Notes under the pieces: model-generated
What the model was told of the DNA's origin: nothing
Seen by the model: the letters and a program-made list of their open reading frames with translations, nothing else
Database searches by the model: none
Shown: positions 9,881 to 18,887 of the stretch, in pieces
Layout of the letters: each line of letters begins with the position of its first letter
Numbering within the stretch: the stretch's first letter is position 1
Program-made: the position numbers and the translations under genes
Assembly: GCA_947467345.1 (NCBI GenBank)
Contig: CANIHD010000022.1
Location: 1-45,911, forward strand
Direction of reading: 5' to 3'
DNA: 45,911 nucleotides
Source of the DNA: Alphaproteobacteria bacterium
Lineage (GTDB): Bacteria > Pseudomonadota > Alphaproteobacteria > Micropepsales > Micropepsaceae

Positions 9881-11380
9881 ATGCTTCTGACACCGCGCAG
9901 CGATCTTGTTCCCAACACCCTGGCGTATGAATCCACGCCGCTCGTCACCGCCAATGGCTTTCGCGAATATGACGCGCGCTGGCTGTTTGAGAAGGAGATC
10001 AATCTTCTCGGCATTCAGGCATTAGGCTTGGGCCTCGGCACATATTTTCATGAGCGCGGCGTCGTACCGAAAGTGATTGTCGGCCACGACTATCGGTCCT
10101 ATTCGCAGTCCATAAAACATTCCCTGATTGTCGGGCTGATGGAAGCCGGATGCGATGTCCACGACATCGGGCTGGCGCTTTCGCCGGTGGCCTATTTCGC
10201 GCAGTTCGATCTCGACGCGTCATGCGTCGCCATGGTGACTGCCAGCCATAATGAGAATGGATGGACCGGCGTTAAAATGGGCGCGCAGCGTCCGCTGACA
10301 TTTGGCCCCGACGAGATCAATCGCCTTAAGGACATCGTGCTTGGAGCGACCGGGAAGCCGCGCGCTGGCGGCCGCTACACAAGCATTCCTGATATGCGCG
10401 AGCGCTATCTTGCGGCGGTTACGAAGGGCCATCGCTTATCGCGGCCGATCCGTGTTGTGGCGGCGTGCGGCAACGGTACTGCCGGCGCGTTTGCGCCGGA
10501 GGCCTTGCGGCGCATCGGCGCGGATGTCGTGCCCATGGACGCGGAGCTGGATTGGAATTTCCCCAAATACAATCCCAATCCTGAAGATCTGCATATGCTG
10601 CACGCGATGGGCGCCGCCGTTCACGCCCACGGCGCTGAACTTGCGTTGGGCTTTGACGGCGACGGGGATCGCTGCGGTGTTGTCGATGACACCGGCGCAG
10701 AAATTTTCCCCGACAAAGTCGGTGTGTTGCTTGCGCGCGATCTCTCGTCGCGCACGCCGAATGCGACTTTCGTGGTCGACGTGAAATCGACCGGCATTTA
10801 CGAGGTCGATCCGGTGCTGAAGACGAACGGTGTGACGGTCGATTATTGGAAGACCGGCCATTCCTACATCAAGCGGCGCACGTCTGAGCTTGGCGCCGTC
10901 GCGGGATTCGAAAAGAGCGGGCATTATTTCTTCAATCCGCCGGTCGGGCACGGCTATGACGATTCCATCGTTGCGGCCATCGCGGTTCTCGAAATGCTGG
11001 ACCGTGCAGGCGGCAAGACGGTTTCGCAATTGATGCAGACATTGCCCAAGACCTGGGGCTCGCCGACCATGGCGCCGTATTGTCCAGACAACGACAAATA
11101 CCGCGTCGTCGATGAAACGATAAAAGAGTTTCAGGATGCGGCCGCGCGCGGCGATAAAATCATGGGGCTGTCGATTGCCAAACTCGTCACCGTCAATGGT
11201 GTGCGCGTGACGTTGGAAGACGGCACATGGGGATTGGTGCGCGCGTCGTCGAATAAGCCGTCGCTGGTGGTCGTGGTGGAAAGCCCAACCTCCGAAGAGC
11301 ATATGCGCGGCATGTTTGCCGATATCGATGGGCGGCTGTCCAAGCGCAAAGAAGTCGGCGAATACGACCAAAAGATTTAG
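9881..11380 (+). CDS. Phosphomannomutase/phosphoglucomutase (alpha-D-phosphohexomutase)
   Basis: The 499-residue enzyme interconverts hexose 1- and 6-phosphates through a phosphoserine and supplies GDP-mannose or glucose-1-phosphate for polysaccharide synthesis. All four domains of the AlgC/ManB type are visible. The phosphoserine loop TASHNENGWTGVK has Ser at about residue 122, the Mg loop is GFDGDGDRCG near residue 252, the sugar-specificity loop is G-F-E-K-S-G-H near 345, and the C-terminal phosphate loop region is R-A-S-S-N-K-P near 450. The ATG at 9881 has no strong ribosome-binding site. It stands between a terminator and an intergenic region with several dyads, so it is probably its own transcription unit. 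Confidence 0.92.
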   Translation: MLLTPRSDLVPNTLAYESTPLVTANGFREYDARWLFEKEINLLGIQALGLGLGTYFHERGVVPKVIVGHDYRSYSQSIKHSLIVGLMEAGCDVHDIGLALSPVAYFAQFDLDASCVAMVTASHNENGWTGVKMGAQRPLTFGPDEINRLKDIVLGATGKPRAGGRYTSIPDMRERYLAAVTKGHRLSRPIRVVAACGNGTAGAFAPEALRRIGADVVPMDAELDWNFPKYNPNPEDLHMLHAMGAAVHAHGAELALGFDGDGDRCGVVDDTGAEIFPDKVGVLLARDLSSRTPNATFVVDVKSTGIYEVDPVLKTNGVTVDYWKTGHSYIKRRTSELGAVAGFEKSGHYFFNPPVGHGYDDSIVAAIAVLEMLDRAGGKTVSQLMQTLPKTWGSPTMAPYCPDNDKYRVVDETIKEFQDAAARGDKIMGLSIAKLVTVNGVRVTLEDGTWGLVRASSNKPSLVVVVESPTSEEHMRGMFADIDGRLSKRKEVGEYDQKI

Positions 11381-11411
11381 CGTTCGCTTGTCGCTCTATC
11401 GGCGCTGCCAT

Positions 11412-11446
11412 TTGGCCCAGGCTGGGCCAAGTGCGCAAATTTGCGC
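11412..11446. repeat. Two adjacent perfect inverted repeats downstream of the phosphohexomutase
   Basis: TTGGCCCA-GGC-TGGGCCAA at 11412-11430 and the uninterrupted palindrome GCGCAAATTTGCGC at 11433-11446 lie back to back, two bases apart. The first could act as a transcript-end hairpin, but there is no U-run. The second is more like a protein-binding site, since it has no loop. Confidence 0.5.
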
Positions 11447-11503
11447 GAATAAAAGGCATTTCCCGAGCCTGTTTCTTCCGTGCGGCGACTCCCTCCCGTC
11501 CGT

Positions 11504-11517
11504 CCCTAGTGCTAGGG
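11504..11517. repeat. Dyad CCCTAG-TG-CTAGGG upstream of the methyltransferase
   Basis: A 6-2-6 inverted repeat about 90 bases before the start of the CFA-synthase-like gene. It is a candidate operator; no factor can be named. The rest of 11381-11607 shows no coding potential. Confidence 0.3.
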
Positions 11518-11607
11518 TGAATGTGTTGGCGAGAAGGACGTAGCCAACGCGTGAAGCTGGACGAGGTGATTTGTAACTATCGGCCGCTTCGTTCGCGGTC
11601 CAACTGA

Positions 11608-12804
11608 ATGGGGGCCGCGATGCGTGACGCTGAAATCGACCGCCAGCAAGAATGGAATGCCGCGCCGGCATCGCCTCCGAAGCCCACATTCTTGGGGCGC
11701 TTCGCCCGTCAATTTTCCGACATGCCCGTGCCCTTCGATGTTTTCCTTCCTGATGGGTCGGTCGAACATTTCGGAAAAGGGCCGCCGAGTTTTCGCATCA
11801 CGCTACGGAACAAAAACGCACTGAACGCCGTCACAAGTCTGGACGAGGGGCGGTTCGCCGAAGCCTATCTGGCCGGCGACATCGACCTCGACGGCGACAT
11901 GGTGCGCCCGTTCGAGCTTCGTCATGCGATGAAGGATTTTCATCTGGTGACGGCGGCGTGGCGCTTTATTCTGCCCTTTTTGTTCGGGCAGGTGCGCACC
12001 AATCGCCAGGCCATTGCCGCGCATTACGACATCGATCCGGAATTCTTCCTGGCCTTTCTCGACGCCAAGACACCTTGCTATACGCAAGGCGTGTACGAGA
12101 GCGACGACGAGACGCTGGATGTCGCGACATTGCGGAAGTTCGAATATTGCTACCAGAAGCTTGGGTTGAAACCGGGCGACCATATTCTTGAGATCGGACC
12201 GGGCTGGGGCGCGTGGTTTGAATTCGCCTCGAAACGCGGCGTGAAGTGCACCGGCATTTCGATTTCAGCGACCTCGATATCCTACCTGAACGGACGCGCC
12301 AAAGAATTGGGTTACGATTGGGAGCTGATCAATTCCGATCTGTTGGAATACCAGACCGAGCGGAAATACGACGCCATTGTCATCATGGGCGTGATCGAAC
12401 ATTTGCCCGATTACAAAGCCGTGTTGGATAAATTCGCGACACTCATCAAACCCGGCAAATTCATTTTTCTAGATGGCAGCGCCTGCATCAAGAAATATGA
12501 ATTGTCGTCATTTATGGTCAAATATATCTATGGCGGAAATCATTCCTTCCTGGTGCTCCACGATTTTCTCGACAAGCTCGCGCAGACCAAACTGGAAGTG
12601 ATGGAAATCCTAAATGACCGCCACAGCTATTTTCTGACGTTTCGGCAGTGGGCGATAAATTTCGATACGCATCGCGAGGCGTTGATAGCCCGTTTCGGCG
12701 AATTCAATTTCCGGCGATTCCGCCTCTATCTCTGGGGCGCCACGTATGAATTCCAGAGCCGCAGCCTTGATTGCTATCGGATGATCATAAAGGCGCCGGA
12801 TTAG
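11608..12804 (+). CDS. Cyclopropane-fatty-acyl-phospholipid synthase family SAM-dependent methyltransferase
   Basis: This 398-residue protein has the CFA-synthase layout. An N-terminal lipid-binding region (about 40-110) is followed by the family signature H-Y-D-I-D-P-E-F-F with FLDAKTPCYTQGVY, the SAM-binding glycine motif ILEIGPGWGAW near residue 195, and IVIMGVIEHLPDY as the post-motif acidic strand. The family adds a methylene or methyl group from SAM to unsaturated phospholipid acyl chains at the inner membrane. The canonical E-I-G-C-G-W-G here is E-I-G-P-G-W-G, a common variant. Start at 11608; an internal ATG four codons on (11620) is equally possible. The gene ends in a convergent four-base overlap with the next gene. 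Whether the product is cyclopropane or branched acyl is not decidable here. Confidence 0.85.
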   Translation: MGAAMRDAEIDRQQEWNAAPASPPKPTFLGRFARQFSDMPVPFDVFLPDGSVEHFGKGPPSFRITLRNKNALNAVTSLDEGRFAEAYLAGDIDLDGDMVRPFELRHAMKDFHLVTAAWRFILPFLFGQVRTNRQAIAAHYDIDPEFFLAFLDAKTPCYTQGVYESDDETLDVATLRKFEYCYQKLGLKPGDHILEIGPGWGAWFEFASKRGVKCTGISISATSISYLNGRAKELGYDWELINSDLLEYQTERKYDAIVIMGVIEHLPDYKAVLDKFATLIKPGKFIFLDGSACIKKYELSSFMVKYIYGGNHSFLVLHDFLDKLAQTKLEVMEILNDRHSYFLTFRQWAINFDTHREALIARFGEFNFRRFRLYLWGATYEFQSRSLDCYRMIIKAPD

Positions 12805-12950
12805 CCCTCGGCAGGCTTTTCCGATTCCGGTTCAGCGACGGGCGCTTCGCCCTTGCGACGCTTCTTTTCTTCTTCACGTTTGGCGTTTTTTGCCGCGCGG
12901 TCCAATTCGCGTTGGCGCCGTTCAAAAGCATAATTCGGTGTGCGGGCCAT
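12801..12950 (-). CDS. Small basic conserved protein (MARTPNY-type)
   Basis: A 49-residue, highly charged protein beginning MARTPNYAFERRQRE, a pattern I associate with a short conserved protein of alphaproteobacteria with no known role. A very strong ribosome-binding site (GGAGG ending seven bases before the ATG at 12950) supports it over the longer in-frame start at 13031. The tail is rich in K, E and P and probably disordered. Its TAA stop overlaps the TAG stop of the converging methyltransferase gene (shared bases 12802-12803). Confidence 0.75.
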   Translation of the reverse strand: MARTPNYAFERRQRELDRAAKNAKREEEKKRRKGEAPVAEPESEKPAEG

Positions 12951-13067
12951 TATATTCCTCCAGCGCGGGCGGCAATTTACTGCCAATGGCACTTGTTGCG
13001 TGCGCATGCCGACGATTGCGGCAGCATGCACGTTGAAAAGGCGAAAGTCGATAAAGCTTAAAAGCCG

Positions 13068-13478
13068 TCAGCCTTTGCGCGCCTTGCGGGCGGCATAGCG
13101 CGCGTCGCGCGCGGCTTTGCGTTCGATTTCCTTGGCGGCATCACGCGCGAGACGTTCGGTGCGTTCGGCTTCAAATGCGGCAGCGCGCTCGGCGGCAAGC
13201 GCCTTCTCACGAATTTCGCGCTCTGCATCGGCAATCTTGCGCGCTTCAGCGTCGGCCGCTTCGCGCGCGGTGCGTTCCGCCAATTCTTGCTCTTTGGCGA
13301 GCTTGCGTTCCGCAAGCCGGGCATCGCGCGCCGCGGCAGTCGCAAGCCGCTCCGCTTGCCGCTCGGCGAGACCTTCTTTGTTCGCGGAAGCAATGGCGCG
13401 TGCCTTTTCGAGCTGGGCCTGTTTGGCCTTGGCGGCCATGGCCATGCGTTCGTTGAGGGTTGGCTCCCTGGACTTCAT
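13068..13478 (-). CDS. DUF6481-like coiled-coil protein
   Basis: A 136-residue protein starting MKSREPTLNERMAMAAKAK, matching the pattern of the DUF6481 family of short alphaproteobacterial proteins. The rest is an almost uninterrupted Ala/Arg/Glu-rich helix, predicted coiled coil from about residue 15 to 125, with a basic end (RDARYAARKARKG). The ATG at 13478 has GAGAGG nine bases upstream. Strand and spacing suggest it may be read with the small protein at 12801. Function unknown; RNA or nucleic acid binding is only a guess from charge. Confidence 0.75.
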   Translation of the reverse strand: MKSREPTLNERMAMAAKAKQAQLEKARAIASANKEGLAERQAERLATAAARDARLAERKLAKEQELAERTAREAADAEARKIADAEREIREKALAAERAAAFEAERTERLARDAAKEIERKAARDARYAARKARKG

Positions 13479-13605
13479 TACGGCAATTCCTCTCTCAAGC
13501 GTCGGTGGTCCACCAACGGGGCTGCACATTAGTCATTTTTTAGGTCCGGGGAAGCTGGCCGGGTGCCGGAAAGGGCGCCCTAAGTTGATTCCGCCGAATT
13601 GGCGC

Positions 13606-15144
13606 TTAGGTGCCGCAGAAGGTCTGCTGCACGATCTGGTCGGGCCGGGGTGGCGCCGCATAGGCCGCATATTCAGGCCGGTCTTCGAAGGGGCGGGAAA
13701 GCACCTCCAAGAGGGTTTCAAAAGGCGAGAAATCCCCATCATTTGCGGCGGCGAGGGCTTCTTCGACCAAATGATTGCGCGGAATGAAAGCCGGGTTTGC
13801 GGCGCGCATCATAGCGCGGCGCGTGGTCGCGGCCATGCCGTCCTGAGCGAGGCGCGTCCGCCATGTCTCCAACCAGGCGTCGATGCCCACCGCATCGCTT
13901 AGGCCGGCGCGGAGCACGGCGTCGTTTTGGGGGCCGTCGGTAGAGTCGCAGAGGCGGTGGAAGGTCAGCGTAAAATCGGCGCCTTCCGCATCCATCAGGG
14001 AAAGAAGGTCGGTAACCAGAGTAATTTCATCCGGACCCACATTGCCGAAGCCGAGTTTGCGGGCGAAGCCCTGGGCATAGGCGAATTCGAAACGCGTGGC
14101 GAAACCATCCAGAGCGGCTTGCGCCTCGATGATCGCCGCGTCGCGTGTTTTTCCGAGCAATGGAAGAAGCGCTTCGGCCAGTCGCGCAAGGTTCCACTGG
14201 GCGATATGGGGCTGGTTGCCATAGGCATAACGGCCCATCTCATCGATCGAGCTGTAGACGGTTCCGGGATGGTAGAAATCCATGAATGCGCAGGGGCCGT
14301 AATCGATCGTTTCGCCGGCGATCGACATGTTGTCAGTGTTCATGACGCCGTGAATGAAACCAACCAGCATCCATTTGACGATCAAATCCGCCTGACGCGC
14401 GATGATGGCGTCCAGCATGGCGCGGACGGGATTGCCGGCGCGCCCGGCCTCCGGATAGTGACGTGCGATGACGTGTTCGGAAAGCTGGCGCAGCGCTTCA
14501 GTGTCTTCACGCGCTGCGAAATATTGAAACGTACCGACGCGGATATGGCTGGAAGCGATGCGCGTGAGCACAGCGCCAGGCAATGGCATTTCGCGCATGA
14601 TCGTTTCGCCGGTTGCTACGGCGGCGAGGGAGCGGGTTGTCGGAATGCCGAGCGCCGCCATGGCTTCGCTGATGATGTATTCGCGCAAAACCGGCCCGAG
14701 ACCGGCGCGCCCATCGCCACGTCGTGAGAACGGCGTCGGGCCCGAACCTTTGAGCTGCACGTCGCGGCGAATTCCGTCGCGTCCGATGATTTCACCGAGA
14801 AGGATTGCCCGCCCGTCGCCAAGCTTCGGCACGAAGGACCCAAACTGATGGCCGGCATAAGCGGTAGCTAGCGGCACGCTGTTTTCCGCAATGCGATTGC
14901 CCGCGAGCATCTCGACGCCTTCTTGCGTGGCGAGCTTTTCCGGATCGAGCCCAAGCTCGCGCGCGAGCGCGATGTTGAGGCGGATGAGACGAGGGGCGGC
15001 GACCACGGTCGGCAAATGGCGCGCGTAAAAGCGATCGGGCAGGCGCGCATAGCTGTTGTCGAATGGAAAGAGTTGCGCTGACGCGCCTGCGATATTCATA
15101 GCAGCAGGAAGATCGATATCGGGCTGCCCATCGTCAAGAGACAC
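13606..15144 (-). CDS. selO: Protein adenylyltransferase SelO (YdiU/UPF0061)
   Basis: SelO is a pseudokinase-fold enzyme that transfers AMP from ATP to hydroxyl side chains of proteins, linked in other bacteria to redox stress. This 512-residue homolog has the conserved blocks [36 protein letters not shown], the catalytic-loop equivalent [10 protein letters not shown] and D-Y-G-P (the DFG-like metal site). It ends in TFCGT; this terminal cysteine stands where eukaryotic SELENOO has selenocysteine. The 15144 start is a GTG without a clear ribosome-binding site. An ATG 15 codons later (15099) is an alternative. Confidence 0.93.
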   Translation of the reverse strand: MSLDDGQPDIDLPAAMNIAGASAQLFPFDNSYARLPDRFYARHLPTVVAAPRLIRLNIALARELGLDPEKLATQEGVEMLAGNRIAENSVPLATAYAGHQFGSFVPKLGDGRAILLGEIIGRDGIRRDVQLKGSGPTPFSRRGDGRAGLGPVLREYIISEAMAALGIPTTRSLAAVATGETIMREMPLPGAVLTRIASSHIRVGTFQYFAAREDTEALRQLSEHVIARHYPEAGRAGNPVRAMLDAIIARQADLIVKWMLVGFIHGVMNTDNMSIAGETIDYGPCAFMDFYHPGTVYSSIDEMGRYAYGNQPHIAQWNLARLAEALLPLLGKTRDAAIIEAQAALDGFATRFEFAYAQGFARKLGFGNVGPDEITLVTDLLSLMDAEGADFTLTFHRLCDSTDGPQNDAVLRAGLSDAVGIDAWLETWRTRLAQDGMAATTRRAMMRAANPAFIPRNHLVEEALAAANDGDFSPFETLLEVLSRPFEDRPEYAAYAAPPRPDQIVQQTFCGT

Positions 15145-15186
15145 GCGTCAAGAGACGCGAGGTACCGCGAACCACCAAATAGGTTT

Positions 15187-15426
15187 TCAGCCGCGGGGCG
15201 CCCGCTTAAGCGGCTTTTTCTTCGGAGGGGCCGGGGGCGCGGGAACAGAGGCGGCTTCCTCGGAGATTTCCTTCGCCAGGCGAAGTTCTTTGAGCTTATT
15301 CATTTTCGCCGTGGCGACGGCCCGTTCCTTTGCCAAGGAGTCTTTTACGAAGACGTCCAGGGCTGCGGCCTTCTCGTCACGACCGCGTACGCTGCGCGCG
15401 CTTGATCCTACGCCGTGGTTGCTCAT
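15187..15426 (-). CDS. Small basic protein downstream of csp, unknown function
   Basis: A 79-residue protein starting MSNHGVGSSARSVRGRDEKAA with a helical charged middle (AKERAVATAKMNKLKELRLAKEI) and a Pro/Lys-rich tail (APPAPPKKKPLKRAPRG) that is likely disordered. GAGG lies six bases before the ATG. It is 77 bases downstream of the cold-shock gene on the same strand, with the terminator at 15459-15487 between them, so it would be read only by readthrough or from its own promoter. Confidence 0.65.
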   Translation of the reverse strand: MSNHGVGSSARSVRGRDEKAAALDVFVKDSLAKERAVATAKMNKLKELRLAKEISEEAASVPAPPAPPKKKPLKRAPRG

Positions 15427-15458
15427 GTGCACCTCGAATGGATGTTGCGGGCCAAGAC

Positions 15459-15487
15459 AAAAGAGCGGACGCAATGCGCCCGCTCTC
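15459..15487 (-). terminator. Rho-independent terminator or attenuator after csp
   Basis: On the minus strand GAGCGG pairs with CCGCTC (plus-strand positions 15463-15468 and 15480-15485). A mismatch, three further GC pairs and a three-base loop complete the hairpin, and TTTT follows. It starts 17 bases after the csp stop. Confidence 0.8.
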
Positions 15488-15503
15488 TTGCAACAAACGA
15501 TAC

Positions 15504-15707
15504 TTAAGCGCTGCGCAGATTGACGGCTTTGCTGCCGCGTGCGTCAGGCTGGATATCGAATTGAACGCGCTGGCCTTCCGAAAGCGACCGCATTCCGGCG
15601 GCCTCAACGGCAGTGGCGTGCACGAACACGTCTTTGGCTCCGCCTTCCGGCGAAATGAAGCCAAAGCCCTTGGATGCATTGAAAAACTTTACAGTCCCGA
15701 TAGCCAT
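15504..15707 (-). CDS. Cold-shock domain protein (CspA family)
   Basis: The 67-residue protein is a single OB-fold cold-shock domain that binds single-stranded RNA and DNA and loosens mRNA structure. RNP1 (KGFGFIS) and RNP2 (VFVHATAV) are both intact, and the start MAIGTVKFFN is typical. AGGAG precedes the ATG. The 226 bases up to dusA (15708-15933) hold no gene and probably carry its promoter and a long 5' leader, which is common for cold-shock genes; I cannot identify the start site. Confidence 0.95.
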   Translation of the reverse strand: MAIGTVKFFNASKGFGFISPEGGAKDVFVHATAVEAAGMRSLSEGQRVQFDIQPDARGSKAVNLRSA

Positions 15708-15933
15708 TATGATTGCTCCTGTGCATCGGATTGCGGCTGAGCGAAATGCTCAAACGCACGAGGAGACGCTGATCATCAGGAGAGGCTGTCTGGTCCAGGC
15801 GCGCGACTGCGAGTCGGATTCACACAGTGCGCATCATCTGACGAGACGCCGTCACGTAAAGGCAACATAGGCCATCGGGCCCTTTGGAACAAGGCTCCGC
15901 GGGAAATATAGTTACAAACCCGTCAGTTTTGGA

Positions 15934-16920
15934 CTATGCGGCATCCTCGTTCGCACTTGCGAGATAAGACAACGCATCGCGCAAAATTTGCAAGTTGGCG
16001 CCGGGCCGCGTCGCGTTTTCACTCAAATGCCGCCGAAAGAGGCGGGCGCCCGGGCGGCCGTGAAAGAGCCCCAGCATGTGCTTGGTCATGGCGTTCAGCG
16101 GAACACCCTTGCCGAGTTCCTCCGCGACATAAGAGAGGAAGACTTCCACCACCTGATCCAGGTCGCAGGGCGCGGAACCAAAAAACCGCGCGTCAACATC
16201 GGCCAGCAGCGCCGGCGTCTGGTAGGCGGCGCGGCCCAGCATGACGCCGTCAACATGCTGCAAATGGGTCTCGGCTTCGTCGAGCGTGGCGATGCCGCCA
16301 TTGATCACAACGAGGAGGTCTGGGCGGGCGCGCTTCAGCGCATAGACGAGTTCGTAGTTCAGCGGCGGCACATCGCGGTTTTCTTTGGGTGACAGGCCGG
16401 CCAGCAGCGCCTTGCGCGCGTGGACGGCAAACATAGTCGTGCCGGCGCGCGACACGGTTTCGACGAGCGCGAAGAGCGCTACCTCTGGATCCTGATCATC
16501 GACCCCGATGCGGCATTTCACGGTCACCGGAATGGACACCGCCGCGCGCATCGCTGCCACGCAATCGCCGACCAATTGCGGCTCCTGCATCAGACAGGCG
16601 CCGAAGCGTCCCGCTTGTACGCGGTCGGAGGGGCAACCGACATTGAGATTGATTTCGTCATAGCCGAACTCCTCGCCGATGCGTGCCGCCTCTGCGAGCT
16701 TCTCCGGCTCCGAACCACCGAGTTGCAATGCCACCGGTTTTTCCTGCCGCGAGAAACCGAGAAGACGTTCGCGATTGCCCCGCAACACCGCGTCGGCGGT
16801 AACCATCTCGGTATACAAAAGCGCGTGACGCGACAGGAGGCGATGGAGGACACGGCAATGCCGGTCTGTCCAATCCATCATCGGCGCGACACAAAATCTA
16901 TGCTGTTGTTTTAAGTGCAT
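15934..16920 (-). CDS. dusA: tRNA-dihydrouridine(20/20a) synthase DusA
   Basis: DusA is an FMN- and NADPH-dependent enzyme that reduces uridines 20 and 20a in the tRNA D-loop. The 328-residue protein begins with the hallmark R-F-C-V-A-P-M-M-D-W-T-D-R-H and has NLNVGCPSDRVQAGRFGACLM, with catalytic Cys at residue 96, followed by TVKCRIGVDD and the VINGGI phosphate-binding strand. FHGRPGARLFRRHLS in the C-terminal helical domain is typical of the A subtype. It diverges from the broken ldh gene. Confidence 0.96.
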   Translation of the reverse strand: MHLKQQHRFCVAPMMDWTDRHCRVLHRLLSRHALLYTEMVTADAVLRGNRERLLGFSRQEKPVALQLGGSEPEKLAEAARIGEEFGYDEINLNVGCPSDRVQAGRFGACLMQEPQLVGDCVAAMRAAVSIPVTVKCRIGVDDQDPEVALFALVETVSRAGTTMFAVHARKALLAGLSPKENRDVPPLNYELVYALKRARPDLLVVINGGIATLDEAETHLQHVDGVMLGRAAYQTPALLADVDARFFGSAPCDLDQVVEVFLSYVAEELGKGVPLNAMTKHMLGLFHGRPGARLFRRHLSENATRPGANLQILRDALSYLASANEDAA

Positions 16921-17105
16921 ATTCTTCGATGTTTCAAACGATCAACCAGGAACTCGCGCACTCCCATATCCACGCTGACCGCACACTTAGCGCAGATGCG
17001 GATGTATTGGGAGCGTCCAGCATTGTCGCACGGGGCGTCAATCAACCGAACGAAATACATGTCACCGTGCTACTATGCTGTTCCAGCAGCACAGGAAGGG
17101 CCAGT

Positions 17106-18081
17106 ATGTCTACGCGCGAGCGCGTTGCAATTATCGGCGCCGGCCATGTCGGCGCAACCACGGCCTATGCCCTCATGCTGAGGGCGTTGTTCCGGGAAAT
17201 TGTCCTGATCGACCGCGATGCCGCGCTTGCGGAAGCGGAAGCCACCGATCTTTCACATGCCAACGCATTGGCGCGACCAGCGCGGATATGGGCCAGCACA
17301 TATGAAGACGCTGCTAGCGCGCGCATCGCCATCATTACAGCGGGCGCTGCCACACATGGGCATGAGACGCGCTTGTCGGTCGCGACGCAAAGTGCCGGCA
17401 TCGTTGCGGGCTGCGTGAAGCAGCTTTGCGATGCGGGATTTAAAGGGCGTGATCGTCGTCGCTGCCAATCCTGTCGACCTGATGACGCTGATTGCTGCGC
17501 GCACCGCCGGATTGCCCGCCGGGCGCGTCATTGGAACCGGCACGTTGCTGGACACAAGCCGCCTGAGGCAGTTGCTCGCTTCGCGACTTGGCGTGGCGCC
17601 CGCATCCGTGGAAGGTGATGTCCTGGGTGAGCACGGCGACAGCGAGGTTGCGGCTTTCTCCACCGTGAGGATCGGCGGGCTCGCTCTAGAACAATTTGAC
17701 GAGGCTGGGCGCACGACCGCGCATGCCGAACTGGCGGAAGACGTCAGGCAGGCCGGTTATCGGATTGTAGCGGGCAAGGGCTTCACTTCGTTTGGCGTCG
17801 CCACCGCCACCGTCCGCATATGCGAAGCAATTTTGCGCGATGAAAAAGTGGTGTTGCCCGTATCTGTCATGCTGACCGGACAATACGGCGTGTCGAATAT
17901 TTTTCTGAGCTTGCCGTGCATCTTGGGCGCTGCGGGTGCCGAACGTATCCTTGCACCCGATCTCACTGCGGCGGAACAGGCCGCACTGCTTGCTTCCGCG
18001 GACACCCTAAAGAAAGCGCTGGCTACACTGGAGCTTTCCGCTTCGGAGGGAAGTTCGCCTCTGCATGCGCCTAACACCTAG
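17106..18081 (+). pseudogene. L-lactate/malate dehydrogenase family gene with a single-base frameshift
   Basis: The first part reads from ATG 17106 (AGGAAGG just upstream) through the Rossmann motif IIGAGHVGATTAY to CVKQLCDAGFKG. The same protein continues in the +1 frame as GVIVVAANPVDLM to the stop at 18081. Removing one base in the TTTAAAGGGC run at about 17440-17450 restores a normal protein of about 324 residues. The substrate Arg (HETRL) and the catalytic motif GEHGDSE are intact. E-H-G-D-S-E points to lactate rather than malate dehydrogenase. The indel lies in short homopolymers, so a sequencing error is possible; otherwise the gene is recently inactivated. Confidence 0.85.
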
Positions 18082-18182
18082 AGGCGGCCGCTCAAATTCG
18101 CGAGCGTCTATATAGGATTTGGCCCGATAGCGCATGCCCGTATTTCCCGCCACAAAGCAAGAGATGTTCGCGGGAGAGTTCA

Positions 18183-18731
18183 ATGCTGTCGATCAAGAGC
18201 ACATCTGTCGCTTCTGCTTTCGCGGTCCTCGTGCTCTGCGCTGCTTGCGCTTCAAAACCTGTTGACGTCGCGGCGCAAGGCGAAGCGGCCACGCCGCAAC
18301 TGAATGTTCAGGCGGCGAATGCCGGGCCTAACGGCATCGCGATGCCTGCACGCATCGTTCCCGGCAGCTTAGAAGATTTTCGAGAGAAAGCCGGCGAGAA
18401 CATCTTTTTCAATTACGATGCTTTCGATCTTACGCCGGACTCTATGGCGACGCTCGACAAGCAAGCCAATTGGCTGAGCTCGTATCCCGGTGTGACAATT
18501 ACCGTTGAAGGCCACTGCGACGAGCGTGGCACGCGGGAATACAACATTGCGCTGGGCGCGCGCCGTGCTTCGGCGGTGCGGGAATATTTGGTGAGTAAGG
18601 GTGTGAACTTCAATCGGGTTGAGACTGTTTCCTACGGGAAAGAGCGGCCAATTTGCGTTGGATCCGTCGAAGCCTGTTGGGCACAAAACCGTCAAGGCGT
18701 TTCCGTTCCCAAGAACGGCGCAACGTCTTGA
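18183..18731 (+). CDS. pal: Peptidoglycan-associated lipoprotein Pal (OmpA-like domain)
   Basis: This 182-residue outer-membrane lipoprotein has a signal sequence ending L-V-L-C-A-A-C, a slightly atypical lipobox with acylated Cys at residue 22. The OmpA/Pal domain follows: NIFFNYDAFDLTPDS, VTITVEGHCDERGTREYN, LGARRASAVREYL, and Y-G-K-E-R-P. It anchors the outer membrane to peptidoglycan as part of the Tol-Pal system. The C-terminus reads Q-N-R-Q-G-V-S-V-P-K instead of the usual N-R-R-A-V, and no tol genes are adjacent. It could therefore be a second Pal-like protein rather than the cell-division Pal. Confidence 0.85.
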   Translation: MLSIKSTSVASAFAVLVLCAACASKPVDVAAQGEAATPQLNVQAANAGPNGIAMPARIVPGSLEDFREKAGENIFFNYDAFDLTPDSMATLDKQANWLSSYPGVTITVEGHCDERGTREYNIALGARRASAVREYLVSKGVNFNRVETVSYGKERPICVGSVEACWAQNRQGVSVPKNGATS

Positions 18732-18743
18732 CGTTGGCGGGGT

Positions 18744-18796
18744 GGTGGCGCCAAGCGGGCAGTGTTTTGGCAGATGCCAAAACCTGCCCTGCCACC
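18744..18796 (+). repeat. Long hairpin between pal and the histidine kinase gene
   Basis: GGGCAG, a bulged T, then GTTTTGGC (18757-18771) pairs with GCCAAAACCTGCCC (18776-18789) over 14 base pairs with a four-base loop. A further six pairs, GGTGGC (18744-18749) with GCCACC (18791-18796), extend it after an internal loop. No U-run follows, so it is not a standard terminator. It may stabilise the pal 3' end or block readthrough into the kinase gene. Confidence 0.6.
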
Positions 18797-18887
18797 GCGC
18801 GGGCCTTTCTCTCATGCTTGCGCTATTCTGCGCGGTGAGGCTGAAAGACCGGCATGCCGGGCTCTGTTGCAAGGGCAATCGGGATAG

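Noticed and set aside
17431-17455. Programmed ribosomal frameshift in ldh
   Set aside because: The shift needed is +1 at TTT-AAA-GGG. That is not the X-XXY-YYZ arrangement of -1 sites in the zero frame, and no known member of the family uses frameshifting.
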